Shown piece by piece: positions 1-7,995 of a stretch of DNA of 12,244 bases. Every line of letters begins with the position of its first letter. Position 1 is the first letter of the stretch. The notes beneath the pieces are model-generated. The model searched no databases. It saw only the letters and a program-made list of their open reading frames with translations, and was not told where the DNA came from. Position numbers and translations under genes: made by a program. Source of the stretch: Larix sibirica (Eukaryota; Streptophyta; Pinopsida; Pinales; Pinaceae); NCBI GenBank assembly GCA_004151065.3, contig NWUY0300011505.1:69360-81603 (forward strand), read 5' to 3'.

Positions 1-340
1 ACTAAGTTAATACTATGCCACAAAAAGTAAGAATGAAGAACATTTGTTTATTAAAACCAAGTTGAGTATAAAAAATAAGAAGAAGAATAACCCTTTCACT
101 AAAACATGAATGACATTTTTTTATTAAAAAATTAAAAATATGTAGTAATAGATAGGTTTAATTATTTAACTAAATTTTTTATACAAATATTAAAAGAAAT
201 ATAATTATTTTATTTATAAAAAAATTGTTTTTCACATTTTAAATATGATAAATTTTAAATTAAGATGAATTTAAATTGAATTTTTTAAGTAAGAGCAGAA
301 ACTTTATATTAGCAAAAAGAAATTATGGTAGAAAATATGG
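1..340. other. AT-rich intergenic DNA, no gene seen
   Basis: This stretch is strongly AT-rich, with runs of A and T and no open frame that resembles a protein. The LINE to its right must end somewhere near its right edge, but I see no clear T-run here that would mark the LINE poly(A) tail on this strand, and no target-site duplication. I see no RNA gene or regulatory site. Confidence 0.6.
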
Positions 341-570
341 TGTAGGATTATCCGAATGAAACCAAGCCTACACATAGTCACCAACAAGCTATATAACTAT
401 GCTATGTGTGAGAAGAGTTTTAAAAAAAGTTAAGACTTGCCCTGAAGAGAGAAATCGGGCCCAATAATGAAAGACAGTTAACTAGGATTACATAAGAAGT
501 ACTTTCGTCGACAGGGAAAACCAGGTTGACTGGTCCATAGATTAAGACATCAAAATACACCTTGTAAAAT
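340..570 (-). other. Probable LINE 3' untranslated region
   Basis: On the minus strand this follows the last coding-like frame of the LINE and has no open frame itself. Its base composition lies between that of the LINE body and the AT-rich flank. Assigning it to the LINE rests on position only. It contains an 8-bp inverted repeat (370-377 with 402-409, loop of 24 bases) of no known role. Confidence 0.35.
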
Positions 571-1510
571 CATAACAAAACTAAAAACTGATAAGAGCCG
601 CAGCAACAAAGATTTCCACATAAACCCTGGGTATGTGTCGTTGGTTCTCCTGCCATCTGAAAAGGAGTCCCCACTGCTTCTGCCAATGCATCAAGTTGTT
701 GTTGAATATTTTCCATGTCTTCTCGGAGCTTGCTAATAAATTTCAGGGTGGCCTCTTTGTAGAGTTTTCTTTCCATGAGTGCTCTTATAAGAAGGTGTTT
801 AACAATCTAGTAGGGGTTGTGACCATGACTAGCTTTCCCACAACTTCCCCTTTCCTTGAACGCAAGTGCCTCCATCGCCTCTATGGTTTGCTCAATATGC
901 AAGGGAACATAGAAATTATAGGTTTGACCACCCCTTGCTTTCATATTTCCTTGATTTCCATAGTCACCCCAACTGTGACGGGTTCGAGCTCTTATGCCCT
1001 CTAGGAAAAACAACAAACGACCGTAAGCCAACACAAATCCACACAAAATCAATTGGTGTTCAAGGCCTAGAGACCACAGCTATCAGAATCTCCAATTGTT
1101 ATTTCATCAATACCAAGCCGCAGACTGAGACAACCAATATCCATTTTATCCTTTCCAATTGATGTCAAATCATCATCACCTTCGACGAAATTGTACTGTG
1201 TAATCTAAATCAATTGCACATCCTCAATCCGTACTAGGGAAATAGTGCCATCATGGTGAGTGTCATTAATCTCCCATAAATCCTCAATCATGAGCTAGAG
1301 AGGGGCTCTACCTTTGTTCTTGTGCTATGTCAATCTACCACATAGTGGCATAATGACCTTGTCCTTCCTTATGTAGTTAGTGTACCTTCCTTCATAAATA
1401 GAAGCAAGGATCATGCAAGAGTCATGTGCCTGCAAACTTAATAGTCCATGTGCCATGCTTTCTAGACCCAAGCTCCCACTGTCTGTCAAAATTGAGGTCA
1501 TGTGTGACAT
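570..1510 (-). pseudogene. Unassigned coding-like tail downstream of the LINE RNase H
   Basis: Two minus-strand frames look like decayed protein. The first runs from about 1510 to 1070 with a few stops (TAG and similar), and contains segments such as YEGRYTNYIRKDKVIMPLCG and, further on, an acidic stretch EGDDD. The second runs from about 1060 to 570 in one frame broken by a single TAG near 805. It ends in a likely helical segment rich in charged and heptad-spaced residues (LREDMENIQQQLDALAEAV). One stop in some 160 codons is unlikely by chance in noncoding DNA, so I take this as former coding sequence. I do not recognise the family. It sits directly after the LINE RNase H on the same strand, with frame changes near 1500 and 1065, so the simplest view is a C-terminal extension of ORF2. 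A separate old host gene fragment or a second inserted element is also possible. Confidence 0.5.
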
Positions 1511-1639
1511 GTGGGTGGAGCTAGGCTTGAGGTATTGACACCCACATATGGGGAGCGAAGATCAACTGAGGTGAAATCTTGACATGTTGACCTGAGTTTC
1601 CCTTCTCTAAGTTGCTCAAAATTGTGATTCGATAGAGTG

Positions 1640-2065
1640 CCCTTATTTATGATGCCTTCATTAGCCAAGAAGTCCGCCAATTGATTAGCTTGTCTCCGAA
1701 CATGACTGGGACTGCACGCCTCGATCCTTGACAGGAGGGTGGTCAACTGCTCAATACAGCTTTCAAGACGCCAACACTTTGATATGGACCTATTGGAATT
1801 CCATTCTAAAGACAATTTATTAAGGAGATAAGAATTTGTGAATCATCTTCTATGACTAATTTGGAGTGTCCTTCCTTGGAATCTTGGAGACCGTGAATGA
1901 GATTCTCGATTTCTTCCACATTGTTTCTCTCTTTACCCAGATATCCAGCATAAATTCAAGTAACATTGCCATATAAATCCTTAAAAACACCAACAAATCC
2001 CATCCATATCGGGTTTCCATTGGAATCTCCATCAAAATTGAGCTTGGTAAATCCAGGGGGAGGAC
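1640..2065 (-). pseudogene. LINE ORF2: RNase H domain (broken)
   Basis: RNase H removes the RNA strand of the RNA-DNA hybrid made during retrotransposition. The first part reads in one frame from the 20-bp duplication near 2067: a proline-rich lead-in, KLNFDGDSNGNP with the first catalytic Asp, then a VGVFKD strand, a NNVEEIENL helix with the catalytic Glu, and IEDDSQ with the next Asp. One in-frame TGA interrupts it. A frameshift near 1815-1825 moves the rest into another frame, which carries WRLESCIEQL and then HVRRQANQLADFLANEG. That is the usual C-terminal His and Asp signature of plant retroelement RNase H. All the expected catalytic residues are therefore readable, though in two frames. 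Among LINEs this domain is found mainly in plant L1-type and some other lineages. The match to the family pattern is strong, and the gene is clearly not functional. Confidence 0.88.
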
Positions 2066-2087
2066 AATAAATCCAGGGGGAGGACAA
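2048..2087. repeat. Perfect 20-bp tandem duplication inside the LINE
   Basis: The 20 bases at 2048-2067 are repeated exactly at 2068-2087. The duplicate lies just before the RNase H domain, in the proline-rich lead-in. Because 20 is not a multiple of three, it shifts the reading frame. The two copies are identical while the surrounding element is heavily mutated, so the duplication probably came after most of the decay. Confidence 0.95.
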
Positions 2088-2099
2088 GTCCATGAGGAA

Positions 2100-2400
2100 G
2101 GGGAAGGGGAGAAAGGCATGGTTTTGGAAGGGTCCTTATACGAACAAATTGGAGGCAGGTCCCAAGCTTGCATGATTATGTGTTCCTAGGGAGTGAATTG
2201 AAAGTCATGTTCGGTCCAAGTAGATAATTGGATAGTCTCATGCATTCGCTTCTTAACTAAATCCCACACCATATGACTAGGAAAGATCTGAGTCTCAAAA
2301 AACTCAAATGTCGCATTCTTTCCAAGTTTCCTAGATCAAAAATCTGGGGAAAATCTACCATAATTTGTTAAGGATGGGGTTGTGGAAGGGTTAATTGGAC
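2100..2400 (-). pseudogene. Decayed linker between zf-RVT and RNase H
   Basis: In intact plant LINEs a variable linker of roughly 100 residues joins these two domains. Here no single frame is open for long, stops are frequent, and no motif can be recognised. Position inside the element is the only evidence. Confidence 0.5.
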
Positions 2401-2760
2401 CATTTGGTTACGAATTGAGTTGGATTACCATGTATATGACTAGTTCTCCTAAAATTCTTAACCCCTCTATCCCACAATTCTGAGACAGATTGGCATGAGT
2501 CCAATAGATGCCTTATGCTTTTAGGATCCTTCTCACATAGAGGGAACTGTGATGGCCCTTCGAAACCTCTCTCGAGCAAATTGTCCCATGTCAAAATGCG
2601 ACCTTGCACCATTAGCCATAGGAACGTGGCCAGCTTGGGCCAAATATTGCCAATCCATATTTTAAGCCAAACCCGATCGCATGACATTCCCACCTAGTTC
2701 ATTTTAAGAGTATAGGCTTCCTTGACTGTGAATTGACCACTCGCTTGATGGCCCCACCTA
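2400..2760 (-). pseudogene. LINE ORF2: zf-RVT segment
   Basis: This domain lies between reverse transcriptase and RNase H in plant LINEs and probably binds nucleic acid. The frame carries GQFTVKEAYTL, one TAG, and then VWLKIW, the ATFLWLMVQGRILTWDNL segment typical of zf-RVT, RGFEGP and a partial zinc site. The second Cys of the first pair (PLC) and a later His and Cys (RHLLDSC) are present. The first Cys seems to be replaced by Phe (QFPLC, where the family has a Cys-X-X-Cys pair), so zinc binding would be lost. From about 2691 to 2440 the frame is open for some 100 codons, then noise sets in up to the RNase H lead-in. Confidence 0.85.
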
Positions 2761-3468
2761 AGTCAATCCTTGATAGGTTGTCATTTTATACATCTTTCTT
2801 GTAGCTCTTCCCAAATTTCATTGGTGTTTTCCTAGATGTTACCCCTTGGCCATTGATCTAGAGGAATTTATTGATGATGACTATTGTTTACTTCCTCGTT
2901 CCAATATTGATGAACCTGGGTCATTCCCAGGATTTGAAGGTGTCGACCAATAAGAGGTAGGGAATGCAAGTGGTATAAACAAGGTTGTTGTTTCCACAAG
3001 TATTCCCAAAAGAAGGATGAGCATCCATCTTTTATTTCCCAAAAGCTATGTTGTTGAACAAGGAACCAGTTATGAGATTCCAACCTCCAGATGGGGTTGT
3101 CTTCGACCTCTGATTTTTCTTGTCAAAACCAAGACATTATTTGTAGTCCACAACTTTTCCCATAGCTTGGAGGAATGAGTGATCCATCTCCACCAAATTT
3201 TCGCTCCTAACACCTGACTCATAACTTTCAGGTCTCTCAAACTTGAGCCTCCTACCAGCTTGGGTTTGCATAGGTTGTCACATTTAACAAGCACCCATTT
3301 GTGAGAGTTTTCTAATCTTCCCCAAAGAAAGGAACACTGAATTATTCTTATGCTTTTAAGAATGGATTTGGGAGCATCCATGGTCGAGAACATATAGATA
3401 GGCGTGGATTGAAGGACTGCTTTGACAAGAATGAGGTAAGTAGCGATATTAAGAGGGAAAAAGTCCAT
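2760..3468 (-). pseudogene. LINE ORF2: reverse transcriptase thumb and connecting region
   Basis: From 3468 to about 3073 one frame is open for 132 codons and matches the region after the LINE polymerase core. It holds LNIATYLILVKAVLQSTPIY, where intact copies have the highly conserved leucine/valine-rich VLVKAVLQA-like block, then IQCSFLWG, KPKLVGGSSLRDL and GAKIWWRW. After a frame change near 3070 the text continues with WFLVQQHSFWEIKDG, another conserved block of plant LINEs, to about 2868. Below that the sequence decays, with stops towards 2760 where zf-RVT begins. This is the best preserved part of the element. It has no catalytic residues of its own and serves to position template and primer. 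Confidence 0.88.
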
Positions 3469-3479
3469 CTAGCTAGTTT

Positions 3480-4515
3480 CAAAGAGATTTTAGCAAGAAG
3501 ATCCTACCATGATGCTCAACTTAACGTCGAATCTGAAAGGGGGGGGCCAAGATATTTGGATGGAAGGGAGCTACCACATAAACCAATAAGATGAGTAATA
3601 TTATGTTCAGTGATGGTAGGAGTGTTGAAAAAAAATATTTGTGACTTTTCTTAGTTTTTGGAAGTCCCCAAAGCTTCCATGAATTGATGAAGAGCATGCT
3701 TCAGGATGCGGGTTTCTTTGATAGAGGAATGGCCCATGAGGAGGATATCATCGACGAACTGTTGATGTGTGTGGGGATATTATAGATGGAATAACTTTAT
3801 ATCTTTGAGATCTCGGGAAGAAACCATTTCTTTGAATAGACAACTTAGACCTTCTACCATAAGAATGAAAAGAAAAGGTGAGAGTGGGTCACCCTAGTGG
3901 ATCCCTCGTGAGGGATTAAAAGTTAGATATGGGAAACCATTGACCAATATAGAAAAGAATGCAGAAGAAGTTAAGGATAATATCTAGTTTCTCCATTCCA
4001 GGGAAAATCCAAAGGCAAGAAGCATCTTTTCAATATATTTCCAACTAAGCTTATCAAAGGCCTTGGACATGTCCAATTTGAAAAGCATGCCTTGTTTCTT
4101 AATGGTTTTGAGTGAGTGAATGACTTCATGGGCCAGGATGATATCGTCTAGAATTTGATGACCCTCAACCTATCTAGTTTGTTACTTGTATATGAGCAAA
4201 GGAAGCAGAGGTTTAAGTATTTTGGCGAGCACTTAGTTATAATGTTGTAGAGCAAATTGCATAATGAGATGGGGTGAAACTTACATGGTTCCTTAGCATT
4301 ATTCTCCTTTAGGATGAGCATGAGGAATGTTGAGCTCATAGCCTAAATCACTCCCTGTAATAGCCAAGATTCTTTCACAATTTCCCAAGCTTCTATTTTG
4401 ACCATGTCCCAACAGGCCTGAAAAAAATCTATCGTGAAGCCATCTGGGCCTAGGGAGGTGCCAGCTGCCATTTGTTGCAGATCCTGCTCAACTTCATTCA
4501 TGCTAATGGGTCATA
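3480..4515 (-). pseudogene. LINE ORF2: reverse transcriptase catalytic core
   Basis: This part would synthesise DNA on the LINE RNA at the nicked chromosome. In minus-strand order there is a Gly-Pro-Asp-Gly-Phe block near 4440, then KENNAKEPCKFHPISLCN (about 4250-4310, the conserved PISLCN motif). The motif A block LDMSKAFD is at 4053-4076 and has the first catalytic Asp. GDPLSP is at 3876-3893, and FVDD, which carries the paired Asp of motif C, is at 3747-3758. Later blocks include SKYLGPPL near 3550. Frames change several times, for instance between PISLCN and motif A. The codon directly before GDPLSP is TAG (3894-3896), where LINEs have Gln. All three catalytic Asp residues survive, but no continuous protein could be made. 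Confidence 0.93.
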
Positions 4516-5148
4516 TTAGGCTTTCAATTTGACTCGAGGTGATAATGGAGGGATATGTTGCATGAATATATCGATGCTCACTGATCTATTGGGATTGGGC
4601 TCTATTAATATGTTATTGTAGTAGGAGACCAATTCATGCTCTATGTCCTCTTGTTTGGATAGGAGGTGACCATGGGCATCCTTAAGATTAACAATTATAT
4701 TGTGTTGCATCTCTTTGATGGTTAAACGATGGAAGAAACATGTTTTTCTTTCATCTTCTCGCAACCATCAAATCCTAAACATTTGCTTCCGAAAAAATTC
4801 CTCTTGCTTCTCTCTTTCATCAATATGGGCCTGGTGTGAGGCTTCCTCTCTGACCACCTCATCCAAGTATCCTAATTGAATGGATTCATGCCGTATTTCA
4901 TTCATTTGCTCCTCGAGATTTCTTTTTTCCTTGAAGATGTTGCCAAACTCTTCTTTATTCCACACTTTCATCTTGGCCTTTAGATGTTTGAGTTTTTGTT
5001 GAATCCTATACATTTTAGTCACTCTAGGAGATTTGAAGTCGTCCCACCATTTTTGCATCCTTTCCTGGAAGTTGGGATGAGAAATCCAAAACTTCTCAAA
5101 ATGAAAGGCTTCCTGGAAGGAGCAGTAATTCCATGCCAGAGCAAGCAT
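4516..5148 (-). pseudogene. LINE ORF2: linker between endonuclease and reverse transcriptase
   Basis: Two open stretches in the same direction (5148-4768 and 4764-4516) give a charged, mostly helical region. It has the repeated patterns of plant LINE linkers: FHFEKFWISHPNF, WWDDF, QQKLKHLKAKMKVWNKEEFG with IFKEK, and then REDERKTCFFHR, where the family has a Gly-Asp/Asn-Lys-FFH block just before the polymerase. IVNLKDAHG and a YYNNIL segment follow. The region is rich in Lys and Glu and probably forms coiled coil. It is one of the least damaged parts of the element, with one frame break near 4766 and another near 5130, where it joins the endonuclease. Confidence 0.87.
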
Positions 5149-5828
5149 ATTGGCCAGTGGTCTGATCTCACTACTGATAAAATGCTAGCAAATAGATCTC
5201 CCCCTCCTGCCAATATGGATTCGGAGATGAGAAATCTGTCTAGGTGAGAAGAAATTTGGTCAAGGCTCCTCCGTGTTTGTTATTCCAAGAGTATATTCCT
5301 TTTGAGGTCTCCATGTCAACTAGGTTAAGATGCTCAATAGCCTCCCTGAATCTGATGTTCTATACTTCGAGCCTCCTGCGACCTCCTTTTTTCTCATATA
5401 AGGAAGTAATCTTATTAAAATCGCCACCCAAGAGCCAATGTTGATCCCAAACTTGTTCTTGAATCTAATGGAGCGATTCAAAGAAGACATTTTTGGGGGT
5501 GGGGGAGGTCGATCCATAAACATTGGTGATCATTCCCTTTACTTTGATTTCAATTATTTGAATGAAAGAAGAAAGGGAGAATGGAGTGGTAAAGAAGTTG
5601 GATAATGTTACCTCCTCGAGATTCTAGAGGATCACTATCCCACTGAAAGATCCCAACACATCAACTACCATAGATTGGCTTCCTTTCCAAGCTCACTTGG
5701 CTAAGCCTGAGAATTTTGTTTCTTGTAACGTCATAACAACTAGATTTTCCTAAAGAAATTTCCTTTTCAAAAGGCATTTTATTCTAGAGCCCATTGGCTC
5801 CTCGAACGTTCCAAGAGATCAACCTCAT
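5019..5828 (-). pseudogene. LINE ORF2: AP-type endonuclease domain (broken)
   Basis: The domain nicks target DNA to prime reverse transcription. It starts at the ATG at 5828 with MRLISWNVRGANG, the classic LINE endonuclease beginning (the Asn lies in the WNVRG block). A TAG follows at 5784-5786 and a frameshift near 5765. Then LQETK (5714-5728, catalytic Glu) appears, and after it VVDVLG and a GIVIL block, NVYG, GGDFN (5414-5428, catalytic Asp and Asn), EKKGGRRRLE, YSWNNK, and, after another shift, SHLDRFLIS and SDHWPI (5157-5165, catalytic Asp-His). The motif order and spacing are those of the exonuclease-endonuclease-phosphatase fold of L1-type elements. At least three stops and three frameshifts make it nonfunctional, although the catalytic residues are still encoded. 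Confidence 0.92.
5825..5828 (-). promoter_or_regulatory. ATGA stop-start overlap joining LINE ORF1 and ORF2
   Basis: The ORF1 frame ends with TGA at 5827-5825, and the ORF2 endonuclease begins with ATG at 5828-5826. The four bases ATGA serve both. ORF1 is open for about 37 codons up to this stop, ending in PPSSK, and ORF2 starts with a canonical endonuclease N-terminus. Overlaps of this kind allow a ribosome that has just terminated to restart on the second ORF. This is established for the silkworm non-LTR element SART1 (UAAUG). Whether it worked here is inference. Confidence 0.7.
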
Positions 5829-6640
5829 TTAGACGATGGAGGAATAGCGGATAAGGTCTCTACAAGATGCGCATATTTCCCAAAGTCAATTACCTTGGAT
5901 CCTACCTCATCTATTCTTTGTTTATTGTTTTTCCTTCCACGTTTTGTGTTTCATTTGTGGTTGGATCCTATCTCTTTCCTATTTCTAGGTTGAACCCCTA
6001 ACTAAGTTATTGCTCGGGATGTGATCAATGCTTCCTTGAGGAGCTCCATTTGAGATGGAGGGATGGTTGTAAGCTCTTAGCATTGGCAAGCTTATTCTAT
6101 CCTTGCAAATCTAGGTCGCCGGGATCCAGGTCTTCTCCCTCCTCTTCCTGCATCTCCACATCATCGCCAAGGGTTTGCCCCTAGTCTAGTTTGGGGTCAA
6201 TGTGGGAGTCGTCCCCTGTTGATTAAGTTGTAGTGTTTTTCCCCTGCTCCTTCTAAGCTTGAGTGTCCAGAGGACTATTGCTAGGTTGAACCTCCTCCCT
6301 TAATGCTTTTGAGTCCAGATCGCCATCAGGAAAGTGATTTAAAGCCTCAAAGTTGTTAATGGTGGGAACTTTCTTCTGATGCTCGTTGATCTAATGCCTT
6401 TTCGACTTCCTTCGTCTACTAGTAACCCTTGTGTAGCCTTCTTCATATTTTCCTTCCTTCGGTTTTGTTTTAGCGACAAGATGGGACATTCCCAAAAAAG
6501 ATGTCATGCACATGTTCATGGCATTTTTGCACTTGAAGGGAATATATTCATAATCTCCCCTTGTTGTCATCAACCATCATATTTAAAGCTTCTAGTAGCT
6601 CTGTTGAGATATTCATGTATTTACACAAATCCCAGCATAT
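5825..6640 (-). pseudogene. LINE ORF1 (gag-like) remnant, N-terminus missing
   Basis: ORF1 proteins of plant LINEs bind the element RNA. The remnant begins near 6640 with a degenerate ICV-type end of a DUF4283-like domain. DYEYIPFKC follows (about 6525-6555), which in this family leads into a CCHC zinc knuckle. The first Cys (6529-6531) and second Cys (6521-6523) are one base too close, so a deletion splits the knuckle between frames. The His of the knuckle follows, and the last Cys-Pro is read only in a third frame. Next come EEGYTRVTSRRRKSKRH, a basic block usual after the knuckle, and a long hydrophilic linker with several stops (about 6390-5960). The end is a basic, nuclear-localisation-like patch KRGRKNNKQR and a short open tail to the TGA at 5825. 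The N-terminal two thirds of the usual protein are absent. Confidence 0.8.
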
Positions 6641-6645
6641 GAACC

Positions 6646-7000
6646 AAATATAGTGATTTATAATTTATAAAAGATTATTCTATCTTAATATTATCATTTT
6701 ATAAATATGAAATTTTATAAATATGAAACTAATAGATATATTATCATTTTGATAAATATGCAATTAATAAATATTATTTATAGGAAAGTATTTATGTCAT
6801 GTAAGACATGGAATGTGAATGCCATATTTTATATTAATGTCAATGAATTTTATTTTATTATAAGCATATTCACATTTACAATCATTATAACAACTTTACA
6901 TTATACTCTAAAACATTTATATCTTTTGGGATGTCAAGAGAGTAAGTCAAGTGAGGTAAAAATTTTGGGATTACAGAGCTCCTGGTTTGAATTTAGATTG
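6646..7000. other. AT-rich flank with short tandem repeats
   Basis: The sequence changes sharply from LINE to AT-rich DNA near 6645. A 16-bp unit is perfectly repeated in tandem (6697-6712 and 6713-6728). A larger, looser repeat is seen when 6691-6714 is compared with 6741-6765. An open frame on the plus strand here has the composition of translated AT-rich DNA and resembles no family, so I do not call it. Confidence 0.6.
6691..6765. repeat. Short AT-rich tandem repeat
   Basis: Two exact 16-bp copies lie at 6697-6712 and 6713-6728. A third, diverged copy of the same text, with its preceding bases, lies at 6741-6765. This is consistent with replication slippage in AT-rich DNA beside the LINE 5' junction. 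Confidence 0.8.
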
Positions 7001-7154
7001 ACTAAGTGAGGTTTTCAGCTAATAGGAAGGCTTGGATCCACAGAGTGGACGGCCCCCAAAGAGTAACTGGCCGTAATTCATCACTACCCAAAAAACCTAG
7101 ACCAAAGCCAAATGTATGACGTTGAACCTCTAGTTGTAAATGTATGCTTAAGAG

Positions 7155-7202
7155 TATGGTTAAGCATTGCGTCAAAATTATAGTTAAGCATTGCAGTGAA
7201 TA
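7155..7202. repeat. 24-bp tandem repeat, two copies
   Basis: The segments 7155-7178 and 7179-7202 share a nearly identical first 16 bases, including an exact 12-base core at 7159-7170 and 7183-7194. The remaining bases have diverged. It looks like a small local duplication. Confidence 0.75.
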
Positions 7203-7538
7203 AATGTTACATTGCTGAGTATCGTCACGCGTCAAGGAACTGACAAAAAGGCTACTTCTCAAAGATGGAGAATAGGGCGACATGAAAATACATTGCACAA
7301 ATATTACACTGTGGCTTGACAGCAAAAGATATCTGTACACATTGTTGGTAGACAGCGCGTGATGGAGTAGCACTATCAGTCCAGTCTTGTAGATTTGCAG
7401 TGTGACCCACCAGCACTAACATTTATTGATACATCTGCCTGCGCTGCTCAAAGTAGTGAAACAGTGGGGCATGGAAATCGTCGTTGAAGACAAAAAGAAG
7501 CGACACAACATAAGTGACAGATGTCTTGTCATGCCTCC

Positions 7539-7743
7539 ACTCTTCTTCTCTTTTCACTGTCGATTTAATCTACAGAGTAGAGAAATTGAAATCAACAAAC
7601 AGGAATACAAAGTGATTCATTTCCCATGACTATAGATTCCTCTTCTCCTTTCATTGTACTCGATCAAAGTACAGAGATAGGGAGACCAACAAACAACAGA
7701 CAACAAACAGGAATACGACCTGATTTATTTCCCTTAACATGAC
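7539..7743. repeat. Diverged tandem duplication of about 100 bp
   Basis: Copy 1 is about 7539-7630 and copy 2 about 7637-7743. Both have a pyrimidine-rich start, a middle with an ACAGAG word, an exact shared 16-base core (7593-7608 and 7701-7716, offset 108) and a TTTCCC...CATGAC end. Copy 2 has an extra CAACAAACAA-like stretch. Neither copy encodes a recognisable protein. Confidence 0.8.
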
Positions 7744-7803
7744 CTGATGTTCACTCCATTGGGACCAAATTTGCCTTGGCATGATCTGGTGTGCACTGCA
7801 TTG
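7738..7803. repeat. Imperfect 24-bp direct repeat
   Basis: The 24 bases at 7738-7761 match 20 of 24 at 7780-7803. The first copy overlaps the end of the preceding 100-bp duplication, so the area has been duplicated more than once. No function is suggested. Confidence 0.7.
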
Positions 7804-7995
7804 TACATTGGTCCCACTTCTTCTTGTAGTTTGGATTCCATGTACGATGTATCTTTTAAGATCTGCAATGAAACTTACAGTTCAAATCTTGCCCAATCTA
7901 TTTTATCAATAATTTGCACTGCATGGATTGAATCTTATTTTGTAAGTTTAAAAGTTCTGTGAGATCTGTGCTGGTTGTGCATTTCCACTACTCTT

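Larger units (their letters stand above)
340..6645 (-). mobile_element. Decayed plant LINE (non-LTR retrotransposon) with RNase H, 5'-truncated
   Basis: Read on the minus strand, the domains come in the order of a plant L1-type LINE: gag-like ORF1 with a zinc knuckle, AP endonuclease, reverse transcriptase, zf-RVT, RNase H, then an unassigned coding-like tail and a probable 3' untranslated region. Elements of this kind copy themselves by nicking the chromosome and reverse transcribing their RNA at the nick. Motifs visible in order include LQETK, GGDFN and SDH (endonuclease), LDMSKAFD, GDPLSP and FVDD (reverse transcriptase), and FDG with a late ADFLANEG (RNase H). The reading frame changes many times and stops are frequent, so the copy is dead. 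The 5' end is missing: ORF1 begins near the end of its DUF4283-like domain at about 6640, where the DNA becomes AT-rich. The right boundary is fairly clear from that change. The left boundary is uncertain by some 200 bases, because no poly(A) tail or target duplication was found. Confidence 0.92.
7000..7995. other. Unannotated region of higher GC, no gene recognised
   Basis: This kilobase is less AT-rich than its surroundings and holds several small diverged duplications. The longest open frames are a minus-strand frame of 123 codons (7002-7373) and plus-strand frames of about 70 codons. None shows a family motif, conserved spacing or plausible start context. It may be a fragment of an old gene, an untranslated exon or a piece of another transposon. 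Nothing in the sequence decides between these. Confidence 0.5.

Noticed and set aside
370-409. 8-bp inverted repeat with a 24-base loop
   Set aside because: The arms are short and AT-rich, and there is no U-run or gene context to suggest a terminator or a transposon end.
973-990. A GGTTCGAGC word that resembles a tRNA T arm
   Set aside because: No acceptor stem, anticodon arm or D arm could be placed around it. It lies inside coding-like LINE sequence.
633-1162. Plus-strand open frames of about 100 codons
   Set aside because: They lie opposite the better-supported minus-strand coding-like tail and show no motif.
7002-7373. Minus-strand open frame of 123 codons
   Set aside because: The translation is rich in Ser, Leu and Thr without any family pattern, and the region is full of small duplications. 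It is probably chance.
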